The position numbers and the translations under genes were made by a program. The notes beneath the pieces were generated by a model. It was not told the origin of the DNA, did not search any database, and worked only from the letters and a program-made list of their open reading frames with translations. From GCA-2711565 sp963664245 (GTDB lineage: Bacteria > Bacteroidota > Bacteroidia > Bacteroidales > GCA-2711565), in assembly GCA_963664245.1 (NCBI GenBank), contig OY760934.1, positions 682,001-746,000 of the forward strand: 64,000 nucleotides of DNA, written 5' to 3'. This document shows, piece after piece, positions 51,672 to 60,884 of this stretch (position 1 is the stretch's first letter; every line of letters starts with the position of its first letter).

Positions 51672-53012
51672 ATGAAAAAAAACGTATTGATTATCGGAGC
51701 TGCCGGTAGAGATTTCCACAACTTTAACACGTATTACAGAGGAAACGAAGCTTACAATGTGGTTGCATTTACAGCTGCGCAAATTCCGGATATTGATGGC
51801 CGTAAATACCCGAAAGAATTAGCCGGGGATTTATATCCGGAAGGAATTCCAATTTACGCTGAAGAAGAACTGGAAACCTTGATTAAAGAATTAAAAGTTG
51901 ACGATTGTGTATTTGCTTACTCTGATGTTCCTTACCAAAGAGTAATGGCCATGAGTGCAAGAGTAAATGCTGCCGGAGCAAACTTTGTTCTTTTAGGTCC
52001 TGCCGACACTATGGTTAAATCAACCAAACCGCTTATTGCCGTTGGAGCTGTTCGTACCGGTTGTGGCAAAAGCCAAACTTCAAGAAAAATCATCGAACTT
52101 TTAATGGAAAAAGGATTAAAAGTTGTTGCGGTTCGCCACCCCATGCCCTATGGAAATTTGGTTGAACAAAAAGTACAACGTTTTGCCGAAGTATCTGACC
52201 TTGACAAACACAAATGTACTGTTGAAGAAATGGAAGAATACGAACCACACGTTGTTCGTGGCAACGTTATTTATGCCGGTGTTGATTACGAAGCCATTTT
52301 AAGAGCTGCCGAACAAGATCCGGCAGGATGCGATGTTGTTCTTTGGGATGGTGGTAACAACGACTTCCCATTCTACGTTCCTGATTTAAACATTACCGTG
52401 GTTGATCCACATCGTCCGGGACACGAATTATCGTACTATCCTGGTGAAGTAACCCTTCGCATGGCAGATGTCGCCGTGATCAACAAAATGGATTCTGCTG
52501 ATGCTGATGCCATCCAAACTGTTCGCGAAAGTATTGCCAAAGTTGCACCAAATGCAATAGTAGTTGATGGGGCTTCTCCAATAAAAGTGGACAATCCGGA
52601 ATTAATCAAAGGCAAAAAGGTGCTTATTGTTGAAGATGGACCAACCCTTACTCACGGCGAAATGAAATTAGGTGCCGGTACCATTGCTGCTCAAAAATTT
52701 GGTGCTGCAGAATTTGTTGATCCCCGTCCTTATACCGTTGGAAAACTTTCCGAAACCTTCAAAATTTATCCAAACATCGGAACACTTCTTCCGGCAATGG
52801 GTTATGGTGAGCAACAGTTGAAAGACCTGGAAACAACCATCAATAATGTAGAATGTGATGCCGTTGTAATTGGAACACCAATCGATTTGAACCGTATTAT
52901 CAAAATCAACAAACCCTCTACTCGTGTTTACTACGATCTGCAAGAAATCGGGTATCCTAACCTTGAAGAAATTGTTGATGAGTTCATTGAAAAACACAAT
53001 CTTAAAAAATAA
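51672..53012 (+). CDS. Cyclic 2,3-diphosphoglycerate synthetase-like GTPase/ATPase
   Basis: The 446-residue cytosolic protein matches the cDPGS family. It has an N-terminal Rossmann-like part (VLIIGAAGRDFHNFN), then a P-loop (VGAVRTGCGKSQTSR), VLWDGGNNDFPF and the base-recognition VINKMDSADADA. In archaea the enzyme makes cyclic 2,3-diphosphoglycerate, a thermoprotectant; the role of bacterial members is unclear. It is separated from the carA operon by a terminator, though they are neighbours. Confidence 0.8.
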   Translation: MKKNVLIIGAAGRDFHNFNTYYRGNEAYNVVAFTAAQIPDIDGRKYPKELAGDLYPEGIPIYAEEELETLIKELKVDDCVFAYSDVPYQRVMAMSARVNAAGANFVLLGPADTMVKSTKPLIAVGAVRTGCGKSQTSRKIIELLMEKGLKVVAVRHPMPYGNLVEQKVQRFAEVSDLDKHKCTVEEMEEYEPHVVRGNVIYAGVDYEAILRAAEQDPAGCDVVLWDGGNNDFPFYVPDLNITVVDPHRPGHELSYYPGEVTLRMADVAVINKMDSADADAIQTVRESIAKVAPNAIVVDGASPIKVDNPELIKGKKVLIVEDGPTLTHGEMKLGAGTIAAQKFGAAEFVDPRPYTVGKLSETFKIYPNIGTLLPAMGYGEQQLKDLETTINNVECDAVVIGTPIDLNRIIKINKPSTRVYYDLQEIGYPNLEEIVDEFIEKHNLKK

Positions 53013-53017
53013 TTTTC

Positions 53018-53044
53018 AGCCCCGTTTATCGGGGCTTTTTTTTA
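53018..53044 (+). terminator. Terminator after the cDPGS-like gene
   Basis: AGCCCCG-TTTAT-CGGGGCT, a perfect 7-bp stem, followed by eight or more T. Confidence 0.9.
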
Positions 53045-53056
53045 AACAAACTTCTT

Positions 53057-53106
53057 AGTGTATAAATATTAATTCGAGTGTATATTTATTAATTTTTATA
53101 TCTTTG
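53057..53106 (+). promoter_or_regulatory. carA promoter with a 20-base tandem direct repeat
   Basis: Two 20-base direct repeats (53057-53076 and 53077-53096, AGTGTATA..ATTAATT; 16 of 20 bases equal) abut the -7 box TATCTTTG (53099-53106) and cover the -33 region. The 20-base period is two helical turns, which suits a dimeric regulator binding on one face. Confidence 0.6.
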
Positions 53107-53139
53107 CCAAAATTTTTACTTTTAGACGAAATTACAAGA

Positions 53140-54222
53140 ATGACCAACGCAAAAAAAGCAATATTAAAATTAGAAGACGGCTCTGAGTTTCAGGGCCTTT
53201 CTTTTGGGTACGAGAAATCAGTTTCGGGGGAAGTGGTCTTCAATACATCCATGACCGGTTACCCGGAAAGCCTGACTGATCCATCTTACAAAGGCCAACT
53301 GTTAACCCTTACTTATCCGTTAGTAGGAAACTACGGCGTACCCGGCTTTGACAAAGAAAATGAAATGCACAAGTATTTCGAATCGGAAAAAGTACAAATA
53401 TCGGCTTTAATCATCTCCGATTATTCCTTTAAATATAACCACTGGAACGCCGAACAAAGTTTGGGCGACTGGCTCAAAGAAAACAAAGTTCCGGGAATTT
53501 ACGGAATCGACACCCGTGCGCTCACCAAACTCATCCGAGAAAAAGGAAGCATGTTGGGGAAAATTATTATTGACGGGGAAGACCTTGATCTTTACGATCC
53601 AAATGCCGACAACCTGGTTGCCCAGGTTTGTATTCAGGAGAAAAAAATTTACGGAAACGGAAAACATCGAATTTTATTGATTGATTGTGGTGTTAAAAAC
53701 AACATCATCCGTTATTTCATCGAAAAGGATTGTACCGTCATCCGGGTTCCGTGGGATTATGATTATTCAACGGAAAAATACGACGGACTGTTTATTTCAA
53801 ACGGCCCCGGAAACCCTGAGATGTGCGATATTACCATTCAAAATTTAAGCAAATCCTTGCAAGAAAACACACCTATCTTCGGGATTTGTCTGGGGCACCA
53901 ACTTACTGCCCTGGCTTCAGGAGCTAAAACTTACAAGCTAAAATACGGGCACCGCAGCCACAATCAACCGGTACTGTTGATGGGATCGAAAAAAGGCTAC
54001 ATCACTTCACAAAACCATGGTTTCGCCGTTAATGATGAAACCCTTTCAGATGAGTGGGTTCCTTATTTCAGAAACATTAATGACAATACCAACGAAGGGA
54101 TCAAACACAAAAGCAAGCCGTTTTTTACGGTTCAGTTTCACCCGGAGGCCTCGAGTGGGCCAACTGACACCGACTTTTTATTTGATGAATTTATAAAATT
54201 GATTGAAAAGCACAAAAATTAA
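53140..54222 (+). CDS. carA: Carbamoyl-phosphate synthase small subunit
   Basis: From ATG 53140 the 360-residue glutaminase subunit starts MTNAKKAILKLEDGSEFQG. The promoter -7 box overlaps the upstream in-frame TTG at 53104, which rules it out. The N-terminal CPSase domain has EVVFNTSMTGYPESLTDPSY; the class I glutamine amidotransferase has the nucleophile Cys in FGICLGHQL and the His/Glu in QFHPEAS. It supplies ammonia to CarB to make carbamoyl phosphate for pyrimidines and arginine. It is followed by sdaA, 1 base after its stop. Confidence 0.96.
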   Translation: MTNAKKAILKLEDGSEFQGLSFGYEKSVSGEVVFNTSMTGYPESLTDPSYKGQLLTLTYPLVGNYGVPGFDKENEMHKYFESEKVQISALIISDYSFKYNHWNAEQSLGDWLKENKVPGIYGIDTRALTKLIREKGSMLGKIIIDGEDLDLYDPNADNLVAQVCIQEKKIYGNGKHRILLIDCGVKNNIIRYFIEKDCTVIRVPWDYDYSTEKYDGLFISNGPGNPEMCDITIQNLSKSLQENTPIFGICLGHQLTALASGAKTYKLKYGHRSHNQPVLLMGSKKGYITSQNHGFAVNDETLSDEWVPYFRNINDNTNEGIKHKSKPFFTVQFHPEASSGPTDTDFLFDEFIKLIEKHKN

Positions 54223-54223
54223 A

Positions 54224-55432
54224 ATGCAAAGCATTAAAGAAATCTACAAAATTGGCTACGGGCCATCATCCAGCCACAGCATGGGACCGGCGAAAGCGGC
54301 TCAACATTTTTTTGAAAAAAATCCCGATGCTGAAGAATTTAAAGTGTGGCTTTACGGAAGTCTGGCAGCCACGGGTATTGGCCATCAAACCGACCAGGTC
54401 ATTCAAAAAGTTTTTACAGATAAAGCTTTAGAAATCATTTGGGAACCCAAGACTTTTCTCCCTTTACATCCAAACGGAATGATTTTTAAAGCATTTGTTT
54501 CAGGGAAAGAGGTTGACAAGTACCAAGTTTACAGCATAGGCGGCGGCGATATTTCAGAAACCGGAAAACGCGAGGAAGAACACATTTATAAATTAAGCAC
54601 CATGTCGGACATCATGGACTGGTGCAATGAAAACGGAAAATCACTCTGGGAATACGTAGAAGATACCGAAGGAAGTGAAATTTGGGAATATCTTACCGAG
54701 GTTTGGTCGGTCATGAAAAATGCGGTAAAAAAAGGCCTGGAAAACGAAGGTATTTTGCCAGGTTCACTCAAACTAAGAAGAAAAGCCTACTCGTACTACA
54801 TCAAATCAAAAGACGGAAGAAGCTCTCAAAATAATATCGGCCTAATGTTTGCTTATGCCCTGGCCGTTTCCGAAGAAAATGCAGCCGGTGGCAGAATTGT
54901 TACCGCCCCCACTTGTGGTTCGTGCGGCGTTTTGCCGGGCATCCTCTACTTTCTTAAAGAACACTACAAATTATCCAAACAAAAAATACTGAGAGCCTTG
55001 GCTACGGCCGGTTTAATTGCCAACCTTGTTAAAACCAATGCTTCTATTTCGGGAGCCGAAGTTGGTTGTCAGGGCGAAGTTGGAACAGCCTGTGCAATGG
55101 CTGCCGCAGCCACGGCACAGCTCAAAGGAGCAACTATTCAGCAAATAGAATATGCCGCCGAAATGGGCTTCGAACATAACTTAGGCTTAACATGCGATCC
55201 CTTACAAGGATACGTACAAATTCCCTGCATCGAAAGGAATGCCTTTGCAGCCGTTAAAGCCTGGGAGTGCGCCGTGTATTCGCTGTTATCAGACGGGAAA
55301 CATAAAGTAAGTTTCGATCAGGTGGTTGAAACCATGATGGAAACCGGTAAAGATTTACAATCAGCTTATAAAGAAACCAGCCTGGGTGGGCTGGCTCGTA
55401 TTTGCCACCCGCATGTAAAAAGAAAATTTTAA
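54224..55432 (+). CDS. sdaA: L-serine ammonia-lyase (iron-sulfur type)
   Basis: The 402-residue single-chain enzyme turns L-serine into pyruvate and ammonia. The alpha-part cysteines for the 4Fe-4S cluster are in TAPTCGSCGVLPGI and QIPCIERNA; the beta-part opening is GYGPSSSHSMGP. The start is ATG 54224, one base after the carA stop; the longer frame from TTG 54203 lies inside carA. The gene lies between carA and carB with almost no spacing, so it is certainly on the same transcript. The pairing with carbamoyl-phosphate synthesis is unusual. Confidence 0.94.
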   Translation: MQSIKEIYKIGYGPSSSHSMGPAKAAQHFFEKNPDAEEFKVWLYGSLAATGIGHQTDQVIQKVFTDKALEIIWEPKTFLPLHPNGMIFKAFVSGKEVDKYQVYSIGGGDISETGKREEEHIYKLSTMSDIMDWCNENGKSLWEYVEDTEGSEIWEYLTEVWSVMKNAVKKGLENEGILPGSLKLRRKAYSYYIKSKDGRSSQNNIGLMFAYALAVSEENAAGGRIVTAPTCGSCGVLPGILYFLKEHYKLSKQKILRALATAGLIANLVKTNASISGAEVGCQGEVGTACAMAAAATAQLKGATIQQIEYAAEMGFEHNLGLTCDPLQGYVQIPCIERNAFAAVKAWECAVYSLLSDGKHKVSFDQVVETMMETGKDLQSAYKETSLGGLARICHPHVKRKF

Positions 55433-55433
55433 T

Positions 55434-58400
55434 ATGCAAGAAATTAATAAAGTATTGATTTTGGGCTCGGGAGCCCTGAAGATTGGAGAGGCCGGGGAAT
55501 TTGATTATTCCGGTTCACAGGCACTAAAAGCACTCAAGGAAGAAGGTGTAGAAACCGTGTTAATCAACCCCAACATTGCCACGGTTCAAACCGACGAAAA
55601 AATTGCAGATAAAATATACTTTCTGCCGGTTACCCCCTACTTTGTAGAAAAAGTGATCGAAAAAGAAAAACCCCAGGGAATTCTCCTTTCATTCGGCGGA
55701 CAAACAGCACTCAATTGCGGAACGGAACTTTACGAGCAAAATATTTTAGCTAAGCACAATGTAAAAGTTTTAGGAACGCCCGTTCAGTCGATCATGGATA
55801 CGGAAGACCGCGAAAAATTTGTAAACAAGCTGAACGAAATTGATGTAAAAAGTGCCCGGTCAATGGCCGTAAACTCTACCGAAGAAGCCCTTGAAGCAGT
55901 TAGGAAACTTGGGTTTCCGGTAATCATCCGTGCAGCTTATACTTTGGGGGGCCAAGGCAGCGGTTTTTGCAACAACGAAGAAGAACTCGTAGCCATGTCC
56001 GAAAAAGCCTTTGCTTACTCCAACCAAATTCTGGTGGAAGAATCACTCAAAGGATGGAAAGAAGTGGAATACGAGGTGGTTCGTGATGCTTACGATAATT
56101 GCATCACGGTTTGTAATATGGAAAACTTTGATCCGCTGGGAATCCATACCGGTGAAAGCATTGTGGTGGCTCCATCGCAAACGCTTACCAATTCCGAGTA
56201 TCATAAACTTCGTCAACTCTCAATAAAAATTATTCGCCACATTGGAATTGTTGGCGAATGTAATGTTCAATACGCCCTCGATCCGAACTCGGAAGATTAC
56301 CGGGTCATCGAAGTTAATGCACGGCTTTCGCGTTCCAGTGCCCTGGCTTCAAAAGCAACAGGATACCCGCTTGCTTTTGTGGCTGCCAAACTGGCTTTAG
56401 GTTTTGCCTTGCCCGAAATTAAAAATGCCGTTACCAAAACAACTTCCGCCTTCTTTGAACCAAGCTTAGATTACATTGTTTGTAAAATACCGCGTTGGGA
56501 TCTCGGAAAATTTATGGGCGTTTCCAAACAAATCGGGTCTTCGATGAAAAGCGTAGGAGAAGTAATGGCCATTGGACGGAACTTTGAAGAAGCCATCCAA
56601 AAAGGTTTACGGATGATTGGCCAGGGCATGCACGGTTTTGTTGACAATAAAGAACTCGACAGCAAAGATATTGCCCAGGAACTCTCCCACCCTACCGACA
56701 TGCGGATTTTCTTTATCCAAGCAGCCCTGCAAAAAGGCTGGCCGATTGAAGAAATATTTGAACAAACAAAAATTGACCGCTGGTTCCTTGAAAAACTCAA
56801 AAATATTTTTGAGATCGACAACCAACTAAAAGGATTTAACAGTTTAGAAGAGCTCCCGATTCAATTGCTAAAAAAAGCTAAGCAAACAGGGTTTTCCGAT
56901 TTTCAGGTAGCAAGAGCCATTTTTAAAACTGATTTTGGCGGAAACGATTCGGAAATTGATTCTGTTAGAAACTTCCGAAAAGAAAACAATATTGTTCCGG
57001 TGGTGAAACAAATTGACACCATGGCTGCCGAATACCCGGCTCAAACCAACTACCTGTACCTGACTTACAATGGAGACAGTAATGATGTTGAATATAAGAA
57101 CGATAAAAAATCGGTGATTGTTCTTGGTTCAGGAGCTTACCGCATCGGGAGTTCGGTAGAATTTGACTGGTGCAGCGTAAACGCACTTGAAACCGTAAAA
57201 AAAGAAGGTTACAGATCGGTCATGATTAACTACAACCCGGAAACGGTGAGTACGGATTACGACATTTGCGACCGCCTGTATTTTGATGAACTCTCTTTTG
57301 AGCGAACACTGGATATTATCGAGTTGGAGAACCCCAAAGGGGTTATTGTTTCGGTGGGCGGGCAAATCCCGAACAACCTGGCTCTGCGCTTGCACGAACA
57401 AAATGTAAACATTTTGGGAACCTCGCCCGAATCTATCGACCGTGCCGAGGATCGCTATAAATTTTCGAGCATGCTTGACAATTTAAAAGTGGATCAACCC
57501 GAATGGAAAGAGTTAAGCAGCCTGGAAGATATTTTCGAGTTCACCGAAAAAGTAGGGTTCCCGGTAATGGTTCGCCCATCATACGTACTTTCAGGAGCAG
57601 CCATGAACGTGGTTTCGAACAAAGAAGAACTTGAACACTTCCTGACCCTGGCCGCAAAAGTTTCAAAAAAATACCCCGTGGTTGTTTCAAAATTTATGGA
57701 GAACACCAAGGAAATTGAAATGGATGCCGTGGCCATGAAAGGAAAAGTAATGGCTTATGCTATTTCCGAGCACATCGAATTTGCCGGAGTTCACTCGGGA
57801 GATGCAACCATAATGTTCCCGCCACAAAAAGTGTATGTTGAAACCATACGGAGGATCAAAAAAATTACGTATAAAATTGCAGAAGAATTAAATATTTCGG
57901 GACCATTCAACATTCAGTACCTAGCAAAAGACAACGAGATCAAGGTTATTGAGTGCAACCTTAGGGCTTCGCGGAGTTTCCCGTTTGTTTCCAAAGTACT
58001 GAAAACAAACTTTATTGATTTGGCGACCCAGATTATGCTGGGCAAAGAAGTCAGCAAACCCGACAAATCGCAATTCGAACTGGAGTACATCGGTGTTAAA
58101 GCACCCCAGTTTTCGTTCTCACGCCTTTCGCAAGCCGACCCGGTTTTGGGAGTTGATATGTCTTCAACCGGCGAGGTAGGTTGTATTGGCGAAGATTATT
58201 ACGAAGCGATCCTAAAATCGATGCTGTCGGTAGGCTACAAAATCCCGAAGAAAAACATTTTGCTATCAACCGGGCCAATGCGTTCAAAAGTTGAATTGAT
58301 TAACAGCTCACGTATGCTCAAAGAAAAAGGCTATAATTTATTTGCCACCAAAGGAACAGCAAAATTCCTCGAAGAAAACGGTATTGAATCGACCATTTTG

Positions 58401-58658
58401 TACTGGCCCGACAGCAATCAAAAACCAAACACCCTCGATTTTATCAAAGAAAATAAAATTGACCTTATAATTAATGTGCCCAAAAATTTAAACCCGGATG
58501 AATTAAACAACGATTATCACATCCGTAGGGCGGCCGTAGATCATAATATACCTTTAATTACCAATGCCCGTCTGGCAAGTGCATTTATTTATGCCATTTG
58601 CCGGTACAATTACGAAGACATTACCATTAAAAGCTGGAATGAATACTCTATAAATTAA
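55434..58658 (+). CDS. carB: Carbamoyl-phosphate synthase large subunit
   Basis: The 1074-residue protein contains two ATP-grasp halves that phosphorylate bicarbonate and carbamate: first half KVLILGSGALKIGEAGEFDY, second half KKSVIVLGSGAYRIGSSVEF. Each half has its Gly-rich loop, with ALGG-type grasp motifs such as AAYTLGGQGSGF and PSYVLSGAAMNVV. A C-terminal MGS-like regulatory domain (about 940-1074; LFATKGTAKFLEENGI) binds effectors. It starts 1 base after the sdaA stop. Confidence 0.97.
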   Translation: MQEINKVLILGSGALKIGEAGEFDYSGSQALKALKEEGVETVLINPNIATVQTDEKIADKIYFLPVTPYFVEKVIEKEKPQGILLSFGGQTALNCGTELYEQNILAKHNVKVLGTPVQSIMDTEDREKFVNKLNEIDVKSARSMAVNSTEEALEAVRKLGFPVIIRAAYTLGGQGSGFCNNEEELVAMSEKAFAYSNQILVEESLKGWKEVEYEVVRDAYDNCITVCNMENFDPLGIHTGESIVVAPSQTLTNSEYHKLRQLSIKIIRHIGIVGECNVQYALDPNSEDYRVIEVNARLSRSSALASKATGYPLAFVAAKLALGFALPEIKNAVTKTTSAFFEPSLDYIVCKIPRWDLGKFMGVSKQIGSSMKSVGEVMAIGRNFEEAIQKGLRMIGQGMHGFVDNKELDSKDIAQELSHPTDMRIFFIQAALQKGWPIEEIFEQTKIDRWFLEKLKNIFEIDNQLKGFNSLEELPIQLLKKAKQTGFSDFQVARAIFKTDFGGNDSEIDSVRNFRKENNIVPVVKQIDTMAAEYPAQTNYLYLTYNGDSNDVEYKNDKKSVIVLGSGAYRIGSSVEFDWCSVNALETVKKEGYRSVMINYNPETVSTDYDICDRLYFDELSFERTLDIIELENPKGVIVSVGGQIPNNLALRLHEQNVNILGTSPESIDRAEDRYKFSSMLDNLKVDQPEWKELSSLEDIFEFTEKVGFPVMVRPSYVLSGAAMNVVSNKEELEHFLTLAAKVSKKYPVVVSKFMENTKEIEMDAVAMKGKVMAYAISEHIEFAGVHSGDATIMFPPQKVYVETIRRIKKITYKIAEELNISGPFNIQYLAKDNEIKVIECNLRASRSFPFVSKVLKTNFIDLATQIMLGKEVSKPDKSQFELEYIGVKAPQFSFSRLSQADPVLGVDMSSTGEVGCIGEDYYEAILKSMLSVGYKIPKKNILLSTGPMRSKVELINSSRMLKEKGYNLFATKGTAKFLEENGIESTILYWPDSNQKPNTLDFIKENKIDLIINVPKNLNPDELNNDYHIRRAAVDHNIPLITNARLASAFIYAICRYNYEDITIKSWNEYSIN

Positions 58659-58678
58659 CAGCATAGCAAATCATTTTT

Positions 58679-58712
58679 AAGCAGGGACACTCTAATTAGG
58701 GTGTCCCTGCTT
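58679..58712 (+). terminator. Hairpin after carB
   Basis: AAGCAGGGACAC / GTGTCCCTGCTT, a 12-bp stem around a loop that itself can pair; there is no long T run, so it may only weaken transcription into pyrB. Confidence 0.6.
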
Positions 58713-58786
58713 GCATATATAAACTATTGTTAATAATTCTTGAAAGCTTTTAAAACTTATTGTAGAAATTACAGGCTGTTTTTTTT

Positions 58787-58794
58787 TAATTTTG
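58787..58794 (+). promoter_or_regulatory. Promoter -7 box for pyrB
   Basis: TAATTTTG follows a long T tract and is 18 bases before the pyrB ATG; it suggests pyrBI has its own promoter besides the carA one. Confidence 0.45.
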
Positions 58795-58811
58795 GACAAA
58801 CAAAAATATGT

Positions 58812-59720
58812 ATGAAAAACAGAAGCCTTGTTTCAATTGATGATTACAGCAAAGAAGAATGGATAAAGATTCTTGATATTGCTGAAGAGTTTGAAAAACA
58901 GCCCCGCCAACGGATATTAAAAGATTTTGTTGTTGCTACTTTGTTTTTTGAACCTTCTACACGAACCCGTTTAAGCTTCGAAAGTGCTGCATCCTATTTA
59001 GGTGCAAAAGTGATCGGTTTTACCGATGCAGCCTCTTCCAGTGTTCAAAAAGGAGAAACCTTAAACGACACCATCTTAACCGTTAGTAATTACTCTGACA
59101 TTATCGTGATGCGCCACCCTAAGGATGGCAGCGCACGTTATGCCAGCGAAGTAGCCCAGGTTCCTATTATTAACGCCGGAGATGGAGCTAACCAGCACCC
59201 GACACAAACCTTGCTGGATCTTTATTCGATAAGAAAAACACAAGGGAAACTGGATGATTTGGACATCACTTTTGTAGGAGATTTAAAATATGGACGAACC
59301 GTTCACTCTTTAGTTATTGCCCTCTGTAATTTTAATGCGACCTTCCACCTGGTTTCGCCTGAAGAGCTTAAATTACCTAGCTACGTAAAACGGCATATAA
59401 AAGAACGTAACCTTACTTATCATCAATATACCGACCTAAACGACGCTATTGACAAATCGGATATATTATATATGACACGGGTTCAAAGAGAACGTTTCTC
59501 CGATCCTATTGAATACGAAAAAGTAAAAAATGCTTATATCTTAAAAAACAGTATGCTCGAAAATGCACGAAACAACATGCGTATCATGCATCCGCTGCCA
59601 AGGGTCAATGAAATCAACGAAGATGTTGACGACAACCCCAAAGCATACTACTTTCAACAAGCACAAAACGGTGTATACGTACGCCAGGCATTATTAACTT
59701 CAATACTAGGTGTAAAATGA
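58812..59720 (+). CDS. pyrB: Aspartate carbamoyltransferase, catalytic subunit
   Basis: The 302-residue enzyme makes carbamoyl aspartate, the first committed pyrimidine step. The carbamoyl-phosphate loop FFEPSTRTRLSFESAASYLG and the aspartate/carbamoyl residue loop HPTQTLLDLYS are intact, as is MHPLPRVNEI. The ATG at 58812 gives the normal length; upstream codons are a low-complexity T-rich stretch that holds the promoter. The stop overlaps pyrI by 4 bases. Confidence 0.97.
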   Translation: MKNRSLVSIDDYSKEEWIKILDIAEEFEKQPRQRILKDFVVATLFFEPSTRTRLSFESAASYLGAKVIGFTDAASSSVQKGETLNDTILTVSNYSDIIVMRHPKDGSARYASEVAQVPIINAGDGANQHPTQTLLDLYSIRKTQGKLDDLDITFVGDLKYGRTVHSLVIALCNFNATFHLVSPEELKLPSYVKRHIKERNLTYHQYTDLNDAIDKSDILYMTRVQRERFSDPIEYEKVKNAYILKNSMLENARNNMRIMHPLPRVNEINEDVDDNPKAYYFQQAQNGVYVRQALLTSILGVK

Positions 59721-60184
59721 GCAAAACCAAAAAAGAATTGATTGTATCGGCCATTGAAAACGGTACCGTTATAGATCATATCCCTGCTAATGTTGTATTC
59801 CAGGTAATGCGTTTTTTAAAACTGGATCAAATGAAACGCCCTATTTTTGTAGGAACCAACCTCGATAGCAAAAAATTCGGCAAAAAAGGGATCATCAAAG
59901 TAGCCGATAAGTTTTTCGAAAGCGAAGACATTAATAAAATTGCGATCATTGCCCCAAAAGCAACACTCATCGTCATTAAAGACTTTGAAGTTGTTTACAA
60001 AAAACAAGTGGAACTTCCGAAATCCATCAAGCAATTTGTTAAATGTGTGAACCCTAATTGTATCACCAATTACGAAAACATTGAAACCAAGTTTGACGTG
60101 CATTTCACAGAAGAAAATGAAGTAAAACTACATTGCCACTATTGCGAAAAATTTACAGCTCAAGGCAATATGACCTTTTTATAA
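59717..60184 (+). CDS. pyrI: Aspartate carbamoyltransferase, regulatory subunit
   Basis: The 155-residue allosteric subunit binds ATP or CTP in its N-terminal domain (ENGTVIDHIPANVVFQVMRFL, the family opening) and a zinc ion in its C-terminal domain through four cysteines (CVNPNC and CHYC). It overlaps pyrB by 4 bases (ATGA), so the two are made in step. A full catalytic-plus-regulatory pair means end-product feedback on the pathway. Confidence 0.96.
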   Translation: MSKTKKELIVSAIENGTVIDHIPANVVFQVMRFLKLDQMKRPIFVGTNLDSKKFGKKGIIKVADKFFESEDINKIAIIAPKATLIVIKDFEVVYKKQVELPKSIKQFVKCVNPNCITNYENIETKFDVHFTEENEVKLHCHYCEKFTAQGNMTFL

Positions 60185-60210
60185 GAAGTTGTTTTTATAA
60201 TTGTTTAATT

Positions 60211-60239
60211 GAGCTTTCTCTTTCGGAGGAAGCTCTTTT
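60211..60239 (+). terminator. Terminator after pyrI
   Basis: GAGCTTTCTC / GAGGAAGCTC with one G-T pair, loop TTTCG, followed by TTTTC. It ends 7 bases before the next ATG. Confidence 0.75.
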
Positions 60240-60245
60240 CATAAA

Positions 60246-60884
60246 ATGAAGCTTACGAATAAATACATCAGCGATTTAATAAACCAGGGCGAACACCAGC
60301 AATTGGATTTCAAATTCGAGATTTCCGATTCGAAAAAGATTGCCCGCACCCTGGCTGCTTTTTCCAATACCGACGGGGGTAAATTACTGATCGGGGTAAA
60401 AGACAACGGCAGCATAGCCGGAATTCGTTCCGAAGAGGAGTTCCACATGCTTGAAGCAGCCGCCCAGATGTATTGCAGGCCAAAGATTCATTTCGAAGCA
60501 AAAGAATGGAACATTGACGGGAAACACATACTGGAGATCAGCATACCTAAAAACGAAAACGAACTAACAAAGGCTCCCACACCCGACGAGAAATGGTTGA
60601 TTTATGTAAGGGTAAAAGACCAAAATCTTTTAGCCAACCCTATTTTTATTAAAGTCTGGAAAAAACGTAAGCTTGAAATCCCGACAAAAGTTGAATATAC
60701 AGAAACTGAAAGCAAACTACTAAACTATTTATCGGAGAGTAGAGAGATAAGCCTGGGTAAATTTTGCCGCATTGCATCCATACCTAAATATAAGGCTGAA
60801 AAAATCCTGATCGATTTTATACTCCTTAATATAATAGAAATGGTTTTTACCGAAAAAAGGACCTATTATAAGTTGGTTGAATAA
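60246..60884 (+). CDS. AlbA_2/Schlafen-like putative DNA- or ATP-binding protein
   Basis: The 212-residue protein begins with an AlbA_2 domain: EHQQLDFKFEI (the conserved E..xDFK), ARTLAAFSNTDGGKLLIGV and DNGSIAGI. A C-terminal winged-helix-like part (about 150-212) follows (SKLLNYLSESREISLGKFCR). Such proteins are often called ATP-binding or transcription-factor-like; the exact function is unknown. It starts just after a terminator and overlaps the Dph6-like gene by one base (TAATG), so those two form a unit. Confidence 0.82.
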   Translation: MKLTNKYISDLINQGEHQQLDFKFEISDSKKIARTLAAFSNTDGGKLLIGVKDNGSIAGIRSEEEFHMLEAAAQMYCRPKIHFEAKEWNIDGKHILEISIPKNENELTKAPTPDEKWLIYVRVKDQNLLANPIFIKVWKKRKLEIPTKVEYTETESKLLNYLSESREISLGKFCRIASIPKYKAEKILIDFILLNIIEMVFTEKRTYYKLVE

